Of a stretch of DNA of 64,000 bases, positions 7,504 through 16,539 are shown one piece after another. The stretch's first letter is position 1; every line of letters starts with the position of its first letter. The stretch covers positions 124,001 through 188,000 of the forward strand of contig NZ_JAFIQX010000009.1 in assembly GCF_017356035.1 (NCBI RefSeq), written 5' to 3'. Source of the stretch: Longitalea luteola (GTDB lineage: Bacteria > Bacteroidota > Bacteroidia > Chitinophagales > Chitinophagaceae). The translations under genes were made by a program, and so were the position numbers. The notes beneath the pieces were generated by a model that had not been told where the DNA came from, did not search any database, and worked only from the letters and a program-made list of their open reading frames with translations.

Positions 7504-9495
7504 TGGCAACTGCAACCAGGCCAGTGTAAACCGGTAGTAGAGATTGCTGCTGAGCAGGTGGATGACGTTATCGGGTGTTTGTGTTGCAGCGAGGTATCCT
7601 TTGGGTTCTGCATGGGTGCTATCCATCGTGAAGAGGCCGGTCCACGCGCCGCCATTCAGTTGCCGCATCTTACCATCGGTAAGCAGCTTTTTCACCGGCC
7701 AGGTCTTTCCTTCATCATAAGAAAGGGCAGCATACAGTCCGTAACCTTTATACACTTCACCATTGGGCCCGGTAAAATCCATACCTTCTACGTTTGATTT
7801 TCCCGGACTGTGGGTGAAGGATACCAATAACAGTGGCCCTTCATTCAAGCGGCGTAACACCAGCCGTTGTCCACTGTTGATGGGCGGGAACATGGATGGC
7901 GCATATTGCCAGCTGGCGCCGCCATCGTTTGAAATGCTCATGGGCATTCTGTCGCCCAGGCTGTCTGATTTAATATTATCATTGCGGCCCAACGCCAGCA
8001 AACGGCCATCTTTTAACTGTACCATACCTGCATGGATACCTGCGATCAAGCCGCCAGTGGCGCCATTTTGATACAGCGGAGTAGCGGGCAATGTATACGG
8101 CGTAGTCCAATGGTCTCCTTTGTCTTTGCTGATAAACATGGCAGTGCCACCCCGGGAACTGGGGTCTGCATCGCACAACTGCACCAGCCATCCCTCCCGT
8201 GTAATGAAAGAACCGGCGATCACCTGGTGACGTTTTGCATGTTCGGGTGCAATCAATACCGGTTTCGACCAGCTGGCACCGTTATTCCTGCTGGTGCGCA
8301 TAACCATGGCCAGGTTCTGCCAGTCGCCGGCTGCTTCCAGTCCATTGATGTGATACAGCGTTCCTTTCTCATCATACAGTAAAGAAGTCCCGGTTGTATT
8401 TCTGTCAGGTACCGCAAAAAACAGCGAGGCTGTATCCCAGTTTTTTTGACCGGCGCGTAACCGGCTGGCCAGTATGACCATTTCCCGTCCGCTCTCGGCA
8501 TTGGTGCTGAACCAGGCTGCTAACAGATCGCCATTGGGACACCAGGTTATTGCCGGACAATGATTGTGTTTGTAAAATGGAATACCCAGGCTGCTGTCGG
8601 GTTTTATTACATAAGCAATGGGTGCTTCAAACAGCGGCTGCGTTTCTTTTTTCCAGGCATATTTTTGTTGCGATACCTGCAAACTATTGGCGGGCAGCGG
8701 TTCAGCAGCAATCGGCCTCGACTTGGGCATGTGGCCCTGCACTACGCGGAAACCGGTTAACCAGTGTTTATCTTCGGGTAACATACCCTGCCGGTTAGCC
8801 GAACGCAGGAAACGCACCGGAGTATTATGACTGCCGCCGCGGGTAACGCGGCTCATGCCGGTTTGCCTGCCCACCGGATCCTTTTGCGCGCCTGGCAGAT
8901 AGGGGCCATACCAGTCGCTGCACCATTCTTCTACATTGCCATGCATGTCATACAGTCCCCAGGCATTGGGAGGGGTTTGTGCCACCTGCAGGGAAACCGG
9001 TACCGGCGTGCGGTTGGTATGTTGTAATTTTTGATAGGCGGCCGGCAGTTCATTGCCGGTGTTATAATCGGTGGTGGTACCGGCACGGCAGGCATATTCC
9101 CATTCTGCTTCCGTAGGCAGCCGATACGGCTTCCCTTCCCTGCGCGATAACCAGGCGCAAAAAGCGACAGCTTCTTCATAACTCACAAATACGACGGCTT
9201 CATCGTCTTTCAGCGAGAACCCGTTCTTGCCGCGCAGGTTTTTATGGGCCGGATCAAATGCTTCATACTGTTTGTTGGTAACTTCCGTGGCCGACATTTT
9301 AAATGCGGCAGTGATGGTGACCGGGTGCACGGGACTTTCGTCGGCATCTTCTTTTCCGCGGTTCGATCCCATTTCAAAAGTTCCCGGCCGAATCTCAACC
9401 AGCTGCATTCCAATCGAATTTTTTTGCTGGGCAAAGCCCGGCAAACCGGCACTTATAAAGAACAAACTAAGAAGTACAGACCACCGACCAGACAT
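7501..9495 (-). CDS. SUMF1-like domain fused to a BNR/Asp-box (sialidase-like) propeller, secreted
   Basis: 664 residues from the ATG at 9495. The frame stays open 57 codons further upstream, but that extension translates the tandem repeat at 9545-9640 and lacks a signal peptide, whereas the chosen start gives one (about 1-22). Residues 25-255 match the SUMF1/formylglycine-generating-enzyme fold (RLPTEAEWEYACRAG, DMHGNVEEWC, RGGS at 219-222, GFRVV). The catalytic cysteine pair that follows RGGSW in true FGE enzymes is absent, so sulfatase activation is unlikely. Residues 300-664 form a BNR_2-type propeller with Asp-box motifs at about 402, 456, 522 and 592. The typical sialidase FRIP arginine motif is not evident. 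It probably binds or cleaves a glycan at the surface or in the periplasm. The fusion is unusual. Confidence 0.8.
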   Translation of the reverse strand: MSGRWSVLLSLFFISAGLPGFAQQKNSIGMQLVEIRPGTFEMGSNRGKEDADESPVHPVTITAAFKMSATEVTNKQYEAFDPAHKNLRGKNGFSLKDDEAVVFVSYEEAVAFCAWLSRREGKPYRLPTEAEWEYACRAGTTTDYNTGNELPAAYQKLQHTNRTPVPVSLQVAQTPPNAWGLYDMHGNVEEWCSDWYGPYLPGAQKDPVGRQTGMSRVTRGGSHNTPVRFLRSANRQGMLPEDKHWLTGFRVVQGHMPKSRPIAAEPLPANSLQVSQQKYAWKKETQPLFEAPIAYVIKPDSSLGIPFYKHNHCPAITWCPNGDLLAAWFSTNAESGREMVILASRLRAGQKNWDTASLFFAVPDRNTTGTSLLYDEKGTLYHINGLEAAGDWQNLAMVMRTSRNNGASWSKPVLIAPEHAKRHQVIAGSFITREGWLVQLCDADPSSRGGTAMFISKDKGDHWTTPYTLPATPLYQNGATGGLIAGIHAGMVQLKDGRLLALGRNDNIKSDSLGDRMPMSISNDGGASWQYAPSMFPPINSGQRLVLRRLNEGPLLLVSFTHSPGKSNVEGMDFTGPNGEVYKGYGLYAALSYDEGKTWPVKKLLTDGKMRQLNGGAWTGLFTMDSTHAEPKGYLAATQTPDNVIHLLSSNLYYRFTLAWLQLP

Positions 9496-9544
9496 ATTAT
9501 TTATATATGACGTTTTTGAAGAATGATCTGTAAAATAAACAATA

Positions 9545-9685
9545 CCGGAGAATTTCTGGATTTCGGGATCTCGAGATTTCGAGATCTCGGGATTTCGGGA
9601 TTTCGGGATTTTAGGATCTCGCAATTTTTCGGAAGGATAAGCCATTTTGAAATCCCAAAATCCCAAAATCAGAAATCAGAAATCG
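9545..9685. repeat. Octamer/heptamer array between GH2 and SUMF1-fusion genes
   Basis: From about 9548 to 9625, units of 8 nt (atttcggg, atctcgag, atttcgag, atctcggg) run in tandem. Closer to the GH2 stop codon (9686-9688) shorter units of the type GATTTCT and GGATTTTG appear on the sense strand. The array lies between a stop codon and the next start in the same operon. Confidence 0.7.
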
Positions 9686-12298
9686 TTATTGGACGGTTAC
9701 TTCCAGGGGCGATACGTTCCAGCCTTCTACTGCTATCAGCAGCTTGTCTGCCGCCGTATCACATTCCACCATAATCTTTTTTTCGCCGCCCGGCATTACA
9801 GAAAAATAATTGTCGCTGTAATATACCGGCAATAACCGCTCTTTCTTTTTGGCGTCGAGCAGCGTAATGCGGTTAAAGAAGGCAACGGGGCTGCTTTCTG
9901 CGTTGTTCAGGGTCACTTCCACTTTTCCTTTTTCAATGCGCTTTGCTTTTACTTTCAGTGCGGCATGGGCAAGCGTTTGCAATCCGGAATACGTTCCGGA
10001 TTCATCGGGCAACCAGTAAAAATTATCACTCACCACTTTTTTGTTCTCATCCAGTAACTGTAGTGAAAGGAAAACGCCCATGTGTTTTGCCAGCTTATCT
10101 TTCAGTTCTTTTACTGATAAGATCCGTTTTACCGACGATGGTTCTACATACGTAAACACCTGCGTTACGAAACTGTCTTTGCCTGACATTTCATAAAAAC
10201 GCACCGACAGCATCAGATCTCTTTGTACCGAAAAGCTGTTGTTCACGATGGTTACCATGCCATCGGCAGGATTGTACATCACATGCACCGGTTCGCTGCC
10301 CGAACGCAAGCCAAACAAACAGGCGTTGGGATCTAGGTAATAATCATACATCTGTCCGCGTAAAGCCGTCCACGGGTTTTGGGTTTTCCAGATGATAAAC
10401 CCGGTGTACCAATCCCACATGCGGTTACTGAATCCCTCGGCCAGCGCCCGGTACTGGTCATAATTCACCAGCTGTGCTTTCCGGGTAAAATCAAAAATAT
10501 CTTTTGGTGCACCGTAGGGATCGAGGTATTGGTTATACCCAATATATTTGTGATACTCCCAAACCGAATCAACCTGCTTCAACGCATATTGCGGCATTTG
10601 CATATTCTTGCCGGGGATGAACCGCTGCAATGATGCATAATCTCCTACGCCTACCGAACCCACTTCAGAGTTGAATGGATACGTGCGGTGCTCCCAAAAC
10701 GTGAGTGGGTCCTGGATGCCATAGGGTCCATCGCCATTACCACCAAGGGCGTTATAAGACATTTCATCGCTGTTGGAATAATCAACGAACCAGCGGGTTC
10801 CATCCAGTGCCGGTAAGATAGAATCCTTTAATGGCACCAGGATATCCTGGGGCGGTGTGATCTCATTGCCGCCGCACCAGATGGCCAGCGACGGATGGTT
10901 GCGCACCATTTTCACCTGGTCGGCTGCTGATCGCAAGAACAGCGCATGATCGTTGGGGTATTTTCGGCGCGTCCATTGATCTTCCGATTTCATGGGATCA
11001 ACCCAGCGGCCATTGCAATCGCCCGACATCCAGAAATCCTGCATCACCAGCAATCCATATTTATCACAGGCGTTGAAAAACTCCGGCCTTTCCAACAATG
11101 CGCCGCCCCACACCCTGATGAGGTTCAGGTTCATATCGCGATGATAGCGCACTTCTGCATCGTAGCGTTGATCAGTAAAGCGCAGCATTGCGTCGGAAAT
11201 GATCCAGTTACCACCTTTGATAAAAATCTTCTGTCCGTTTACCGCGATTTGTTTGCTTCGCGTGGTGGCATTCCAGGATGTTTGAATTTCCCGAACGCCG
11301 GTAGTGACCTGCTCTTCATCGGTAACGGTTTGTCCGTTCTCGAGGAATTGAAAACGGATCGTATATAAATTTTGGGGGCCATAACCACTGGGCCACCACA
11401 ACTTCGGATCGTTAAGCTGGAACACCGGCAGCTTTACTTCCTTCACCGCTCCCGGTTCTATTGATACCTGCTGCTTTACGGTTTGGCCGTCCAGCTGGTA
11501 TTGCAATACCCCTTCTTTCCTTGCATCGGTAGGATTTTCCAGTTCGGCGCTTGCTATTATTTGTGCAGGCTGTTGCGCACCATTGGGCGAACGAATGCCA
11601 GGCACCTGGGTAACCACATGCGGGTTTTTGATATTCACCGATCCGGTTCTTTCAATATATACTTTATCCCAGATACCAGTGTTGCGGTCGCGGATGGGTT
11701 GGATCCAGTCCCACCCCGCTACATATTGATGCGATACATTGCGCGCAATGGTACCATCGCCGCCTTGTCCGCCATTGGGATTACCTACAGGATCGATGGG
11801 ATATACAATGACTGCCAGCCGGTTATTGCCATTCGCGTTCAACAGGCGGGTAATATTGTACGACTGGCGTAAGAACATGCCGTAGTGCCGGGCGTTGTTA
11901 AGTTTTTTTCCATTCAGGAACAGGTCGCAACTGTAATTCACGCCCCTCAATTGTAACCATACCTGTTCACTGCCCTGCGGCGCTTTTTCTGAAAAGTCTT
12001 TTACAAACCAGTAAGTATAATGATCACGACCGGTGGTATAAATGTCGGGGATCTTTTCATTGTTCATACCATAAAAAGGATCCGGCACTTTCTTGTTGTT
12101 CAACAAAGTGGTTAACACAGTGCCGGGCACGGTGGCCGGCATCCATCCTTTCACCGGATAGGCTGGTGCAGATAGTTTCTCACCATTTACTTTTACCGAT
12201 CCGATGGGCGCACATAACCAGCCGCTGTTCAATTCGTACCGGTTTTGACCGATGGCTACCTCTGCGGCCATTAAGAGTAACCAAATTAAATTCTTCAT
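9686..12298 (-). CDS. Glycoside hydrolase family 2, beta-mannosidase / exo-beta-glucosaminidase type
   Basis: 870 residues from the ATG at 12298; an ATG 11 codons upstream is in frame, but the shorter start gives a clean signal peptide (about 1-17). The order is a sugar-binding jelly roll (about 20-210, with WMPATVPGTVLTTLL and DPFYGMNN typical of the CsxA/endo-beta-mannosidase branch), Ig-like domain, TIM barrel (about 345-600) and C-terminal beta domains. The predicted acid/base is Glu479 in WCGGNEI and the nucleophile Glu545 in NSEVGSVG. This branch of GH2 contains exo-beta-D-glucosaminidases, exo-beta-mannosidases and plant mannosylglycoprotein endo-beta-mannosidases, so the sequence alone does not fix the substrate. 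With the fucosidases, galactosidase and GH3 enzyme beside it, cleavage of a Man-beta-GlcNAc core linkage is plausible. Confidence 0.88.
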   Translation of the reverse strand: MKNLIWLLLMAAEVAIGQNRYELNSGWLCAPIGSVKVNGEKLSAPAYPVKGWMPATVPGTVLTTLLNNKKVPDPFYGMNNEKIPDIYTTGRDHYTYWFVKDFSEKAPQGSEQVWLQLRGVNYSCDLFLNGKKLNNARHYGMFLRQSYNITRLLNANGNNRLAVIVYPIDPVGNPNGGQGGDGTIARNVSHQYVAGWDWIQPIRDRNTGIWDKVYIERTGSVNIKNPHVVTQVPGIRSPNGAQQPAQIIASAELENPTDARKEGVLQYQLDGQTVKQQVSIEPGAVKEVKLPVFQLNDPKLWWPSGYGPQNLYTIRFQFLENGQTVTDEEQVTTGVREIQTSWNATTRSKQIAVNGQKIFIKGGNWIISDAMLRFTDQRYDAEVRYHRDMNLNLIRVWGGALLERPEFFNACDKYGLLVMQDFWMSGDCNGRWVDPMKSEDQWTRRKYPNDHALFLRSAADQVKMVRNHPSLAIWCGGNEITPPQDILVPLKDSILPALDGTRWFVDYSNSDEMSYNALGGNGDGPYGIQDPLTFWEHRTYPFNSEVGSVGVGDYASLQRFIPGKNMQMPQYALKQVDSVWEYHKYIGYNQYLDPYGAPKDIFDFTRKAQLVNYDQYRALAEGFSNRMWDWYTGFIIWKTQNPWTALRGQMYDYYLDPNACLFGLRSGSEPVHVMYNPADGMVTIVNNSFSVQRDLMLSVRFYEMSGKDSFVTQVFTYVEPSSVKRILSVKELKDKLAKHMGVFLSLQLLDENKKVVSDNFYWLPDESGTYSGLQTLAHAALKVKAKRIEKGKVEVTLNNAESSPVAFFNRITLLDAKKKERLLPVYYSDNYFSVMPGGEKKIMVECDTAADKLLIAVEGWNVSPLEVTVQ

Positions 12299-12344
12299 TG
12301 CTCGTTTCTTTATTATATCGTGAATCGTCAATTATTGTTTAACG

Positions 12345-12377
12345 AGGTGTGCCACACTTTGGAAGTGTGGCACACCT
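12345..12377. repeat. Perfect 15-bp hairpin between GH3 and GH2 genes
   Basis: Arms 12345-12359 and 12363-12377 are perfectly complementary with a 3-nt loop. No T-run follows on the minus strand, so it is not a classical terminator. It lies 24 nt after the GH3 stop and 46 nt before the GH2 start, so a role in RNA stabilisation, partial attenuation or as a REP-like element is possible. Confidence 0.75.
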
Positions 12378-12401
12378 GCCACTGCCAGTTCATAAAATAA
12401 T

Positions 12402-14564
12402 TTACTTCTTGCCGCCCGCTTTTACACTGGCAACAATTTTCTTGTCAGCCGAATTGCTACCAGCGAATATCGTATAGTTGCCCGGATACAATTTCCAGCT
12501 ACGGCTGGCCAGATCCCATTTTTGCAGCTCTGCAGCGGGTATGCTCAATTGTACCATTTCCTCACCACCTGCTTTTACATGTACCCGTTTGTAAGCTTTC
12601 AGTTCTTTCAACGGCATGCGGTCAACCGGTGGATATTCAACATATACCTGCACTACTTCATCGCCATCCCTGCTACCGGTATTCTTTACTTTTATAGAAA
12701 AGGTAACGCTGTCTTTCACCGTGCGGATATTGGCCGGCATCTTTTGCCATTCATACGCAAAGGAAGTATAGCTCAACCCATACCCGAACGGATATTGCAC
12801 CTTGCCATTGAAGTAACGGTAGGTTCTGCCCTTCATGGCGTAATTGTCGTATGCCGGCACATCGGCAAAAGACTGGTAAAAAGTTACCGGTAAGCGGCCA
12901 GCGGGTGATACGCGGCCAAACAGGATATCTGCCAGTGCATTGCCACCCTGTTCACCCGGATACCAGGCCAGTATGATGGCGTCTGCATAGGGTTCCATGG
13001 CCGAAATGTCAACCGCGCTGCCTGCGGTCACAACGGCAATGATGGGTTTCTTATTCGATTTACGCAACGCCTTCATGAACGCGATATGCGCCGCCGGCAA
13101 ACTCATGTCGGGTTTGTCGCCACCCTGTGCTGCAAGGAATGCGTCGCCTTCCTCGCCTTCATATACCGGGGTTAAACCGATCACGGCTACGGTTATATCG
13201 GCATTGCCAGCAGCCCAGATGCCGCCAAAGCGAGTGGTATCGGTGTAGTCGCTTCCGAGATCATATTCGACGCGCGTGCCCGCATCCACCGCATTGGTGA
13301 TGCCCTCCAGGAAACTTACCGCCCGGTTGCTGACGCCGTGGTAGTTGCCCAGCAATGCGTCCATTGAAGCGGAGTTGGTGCCCAGCACCATGATCTGCGG
13401 ATATTTTTCTTTACTGATGGGCAGTAACTGGTTGTCGTTCTTTAACAGCACCATACTTTGTTGGGCCATCGTACGCGCCAGGGCCGCATGCGCCGCATTG
13501 GCAACGCTGTCAGCGCCATAACCGGCATAAGGATTTGCAGTAGCCGCATCAAAAAAACCCAGTTTGAACTGGGTGCGTAAAATACCAGCCAGCGCACTGT
13601 CCACTTCTTTTTCGGTGAGCAGTTTTTGTTCGATGGCTTTCATCACATCCCGTTGTAAAATGTTGGAGCAATCGAGGTTCACGCCTGCTTTGATGGCGGC
13701 GGCAGCTACTTCAACACCTGAAGGCATTACCTTATGCCGCAGAAAAATGTCATCGAGCGCACCGCAATCTGTTACCACATGTCCTTTGAACTTCCATTCC
13801 TTACGCAGGATGTCCTGCAATAAAATATTACCGGTGCAACAAGGCTGATCATTCACTCGATTGTAGCCACACATCACTGATTCCACCCCGGCATCTACCA
13901 ATGCTTTAAAAGCATAGAGATAGGTTTCCCGCAGATCCTTTTCGTCGACCACGGCATTGAAGGTATGCCTGCCTTTTTCGGGGCCGCTGTGCACGGCAAA
14001 ATGTTTGGCACAGGCCGAGGTTTTCAAATAACGGCTGTCATTGCCCTGCAGCCCTTTCACAAATGCCCTTCCCATACGCGCCGTTAAAAACGGATCCTCT
14101 CCATAGGTCTCCTGTCCCCTGCCCCATCGCGGATCGCGGAAGATATTGATGTTGGGCGACCAGAAAGTAAGTCCCATATATTGTAAACGGTTGCCCTTGC
14201 CGGTTGACAGATTGTATTTGGCGCGGGCTTCCGTAGAAATAACCGTGGCCGCCTGGTATAACAGGTCATCGTTAAAAGTTGCTGCCATACCAATGGCCTG
14301 CGGGAACACGGTTGCCACTCCTGCCCGGGCAACACCGTGCAGCGCTTCATTCCACCAGTTATAAGCAGGTATGCCCAGCCGTTGTACTTCCTGACTGCGA
14401 TATCCCAGCAATGAAACTTTTTCAGGAAGCGTCAGCTGATGCAACAGATCGTTCACCCGGGCATCCATGGGTTGTGCGGCGTTGCGAAACAATGCCGTAC
14501 TGTTTTGAGCCTGTACCGTCATTGCAATGCAGCAACTTAATGAAAGCAGAATATTTTTATTCAT
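12402..14564 (-). CDS. Glycoside hydrolase family 3 (beta-glucosidase / beta-xylosidase type)
   Basis: 720 residues, signal peptide about 1-20. It has the GH3 N-terminal TIM barrel, alpha/beta sandwich and C-terminal FnIII-like domain. The barrel has NWWNEALHGVA and SPNINIFRDPRWGRGQETYGEDP, both typical of the branch with bacterial and plant beta-xylosidases and some beta-glucosidases. The nucleophile is Asp266 in VVTDCGA. A likely acid/base lies in YEGEEGDAF of the second domain. It releases terminal beta-linked glucose or xylose in the periplasm. In an N-glycan-directed locus, beta-1,2-xylose removal would be the expected role, but that is inference. The gene is 32 nt downstream of the GH35 gene, so it is in the same operon. 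Confidence 0.92.
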   Translation of the reverse strand: MNKNILLSLSCCIAMTVQAQNSTALFRNAAQPMDARVNDLLHQLTLPEKVSLLGYRSQEVQRLGIPAYNWWNEALHGVARAGVATVFPQAIGMAATFNDDLLYQAATVISTEARAKYNLSTGKGNRLQYMGLTFWSPNINIFRDPRWGRGQETYGEDPFLTARMGRAFVKGLQGNDSRYLKTSACAKHFAVHSGPEKGRHTFNAVVDEKDLRETYLYAFKALVDAGVESVMCGYNRVNDQPCCTGNILLQDILRKEWKFKGHVVTDCGALDDIFLRHKVMPSGVEVAAAAIKAGVNLDCSNILQRDVMKAIEQKLLTEKEVDSALAGILRTQFKLGFFDAATANPYAGYGADSVANAAHAALARTMAQQSMVLLKNDNQLLPISKEKYPQIMVLGTNSASMDALLGNYHGVSNRAVSFLEGITNAVDAGTRVEYDLGSDYTDTTRFGGIWAAGNADITVAVIGLTPVYEGEEGDAFLAAQGGDKPDMSLPAAHIAFMKALRKSNKKPIIAVVTAGSAVDISAMEPYADAIILAWYPGEQGGNALADILFGRVSPAGRLPVTFYQSFADVPAYDNYAMKGRTYRYFNGKVQYPFGYGLSYTSFAYEWQKMPANIRTVKDSVTFSIKVKNTGSRDGDEVVQVYVEYPPVDRMPLKELKAYKRVHVKAGGEEMVQLSIPAAELQKWDLASRSWKLYPGNYTIFAGSNSADKKIVASVKAGGKK

Positions 14565-14596
14565 GATGTAGTTAAAATTGTTAGTTATGCCTTTGC

Positions 14597-16507
14597 TTAT
14601 TTAGTATCGAGCTTCAACTCGGTTAAAACAGGCTTTGAAGTTGTAGCTATCACCGGAATGATATGATCGTTCAACTGTTCAAACACCACGATCTCATTAA
14701 TGCCTTTTTTAAGCCAGCAGCCTGGTAAGTATAAGGTTTGCTGGGGTCCTACCTGCCAGTAGCGGCCGAGGTTAATACCGTTAACAAACACAATTCCCTT
14801 ACCCCATTTTTGCATATCGAGGAACATATCGCCGGGCGTGGTTACCGTAAACGTACCACTGTACAGCGCTGCCCTCCCGTCCTTTTGTTTTCCGGCATCC
14901 AACACCGGTTTTTGCGTAAATGGCAGTTTGTACATATTCCAGCCACCGGTGATCTCCATATCATTGATCAGCACCGGTGAAATAATGCCTTTATTGTTAT
15001 GCACGATCTCACTTCCGTAATTAATGCGGCCCATATTCTCTACCAAAATATCCAGCGTGCCGTTGAAAGGAATATCCACGTTAGCCGTATATTGTTTATC
15101 AATGCGGTTCAGTACAGCCACTTTCTTCCCATCTACATAAACAACGGCAAAGTCCCGCAGCCCTTTCAGCTGCAGCGTACCTTGAATAGGCTGCGTGAAC
15201 CGTTTGCTGTACAAAACATAGCCATGTCCCTGGTTCAGGGCTTCAAAAGTTAACGGCGTATCTGCTGTTACCGGTTCAACGGTTTTTTTCCAGTCGAACA
15301 GGTCCATCGATTTATTGAGTTGAATGGCCGGCAGCGTGATCACCGGAATTTTGGCGGGAATTTCCGGTACCGGATATTTTACGTACTGCTTCATCAGCTC
15401 ACGAACGGCCAGGTATTTCGGCGATGCCCAGCCTGCTTCTGTGATGGGTGCATCATAATCATAACTGGTAAGATCAGGTTGTATATCATGATCGTTGTTG
15501 TAATTGGCGCCGGAACTAAAACCAAAATTGGTGCCGCCATGCACCATGTAAAAATTGAAATGAACCCCGTTCTTCAGGTATTTTTCCAGTTGCCCGGTAA
15601 CTTGCTGCACCGGAATATTGGGGAAAGGCTCGGCCCAGTGGTGCAGCCAGCCGGGATAAAATTCCGCCACCATATAAGGGCCTTCATTATTATGATATTT
15701 GTTCACTACTTTTTTCAGGTTCTCAACATTGTCTTCCCCATTGGCAGTGGGCAGCACGCCGGGTATTGAGCCGCCTTCAAACAGCCAGCTACCATCAGAT
15801 GTAAAAAACGGACCGGTAAGCCCGGCACTGATCAACTGCTGGTGTATGGCTTCATTATATTTCCGGTGCTCTGCCAGCGGAATATCTTTTCGTTGCGACA
15901 CATAGGAACCGAATTCATTTTCCACCTGTACCATAATGATGGGTCCGCCCCTGCTCACCAGGTAATTCTTTACCTGTGCTGCCAGTTGGTTGATGTATAC
16001 TTTGCAGGAATCCAAAAACGGTTTATTGTATGCCCTGATCACCAGGTTCGTATCCTTCAATAACCACCAGGGGTATCCGCCGAACTCCCATTCGGCACAT
16101 GCATAAGGACCAGGACGCAGGATCACAAACAATCCTTCTTCCTTGGCAATCCGCAAAAATTCACTGATGTTGTGGTTCCCGGTGCTGAAATCCCAAACCC
16201 CGGGGGCCGGATTGTGAAAATTCCAGAACACATAAGTGGCTACTGTATTCAGGCCCATTGCCTTCATCATCTTCAGCCGATGCCGCCAGTAAGGCGCCGG
16301 AATACGGGCATAATGCATTTCACCCGAATGGATCTGCACCGGCTGGTTATCGTACAGGAACTGGCCGTTCTTAACTTCAAACGTATGTATCTTTTGCGCA
16401 GTGGCATTTTTTTGCGCGGTAGTATTGGCTGCTAACAACAAACACAGTAAGCCAGTTAGCAGTTGCTTCTCTATGTTAACCACATACCGACGCCGGAAAT
16501 ATCTCAT
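14597..16507 (-). CDS. Glycoside hydrolase family 35 beta-galactosidase
   Basis: 636 residues with an N-terminal hydrophobic signal segment (about 12-31). The catalytic barrel has HSGEMHYARIP, RPGPYACAEWEFGGYP and the acid/base Glu198 in VQVENEFGSY; the nucleophile is Glu282 in VAEFYPGW. The C-terminal beta domains end with a typical galactose-binding-like fold (GKGIVFVNGINLGRYW, GPQQTLYLPGCWL). GH35 enzymes remove terminal beta-galactose, often beta-1,3 linked. It sits between the GH29 and GH3 genes with 32-nt gaps on each side, which indicates one transcript and a joint role in trimming one glycan. Confidence 0.94.
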   Translation of the reverse strand: MRYFRRRYVVNIEKQLLTGLLCLLLAANTTAQKNATAQKIHTFEVKNGQFLYDNQPVQIHSGEMHYARIPAPYWRHRLKMMKAMGLNTVATYVFWNFHNPAPGVWDFSTGNHNISEFLRIAKEEGLFVILRPGPYACAEWEFGGYPWWLLKDTNLVIRAYNKPFLDSCKVYINQLAAQVKNYLVSRGGPIIMVQVENEFGSYVSQRKDIPLAEHRKYNEAIHQQLISAGLTGPFFTSDGSWLFEGGSIPGVLPTANGEDNVENLKKVVNKYHNNEGPYMVAEFYPGWLHHWAEPFPNIPVQQVTGQLEKYLKNGVHFNFYMVHGGTNFGFSSGANYNNDHDIQPDLTSYDYDAPITEAGWASPKYLAVRELMKQYVKYPVPEIPAKIPVITLPAIQLNKSMDLFDWKKTVEPVTADTPLTFEALNQGHGYVLYSKRFTQPIQGTLQLKGLRDFAVVYVDGKKVAVLNRIDKQYTANVDIPFNGTLDILVENMGRINYGSEIVHNNKGIISPVLINDMEITGGWNMYKLPFTQKPVLDAGKQKDGRAALYSGTFTVTTPGDMFLDMQKWGKGIVFVNGINLGRYWQVGPQQTLYLPGCWLKKGINEIVVFEQLNDHIIPVIATTSKPVLTELKLDTK

Positions 16508-16539
16508 ACTATGTCCTTCTATTGTTTTTATAATTCGTA

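Noticed and set aside
7501-9495. Sulfatase-activating enzyme
   Set aside because: The FGE catalytic cysteines are missing and no sulfatase gene is present in the window.
9496-9666. 57-codon N-terminal extension of the SUMF1/propeller frame
   Set aside because: It translates the octamer tandem repeat into a low-complexity peptide, and the ATG at 9495 gives a proper signal peptide.
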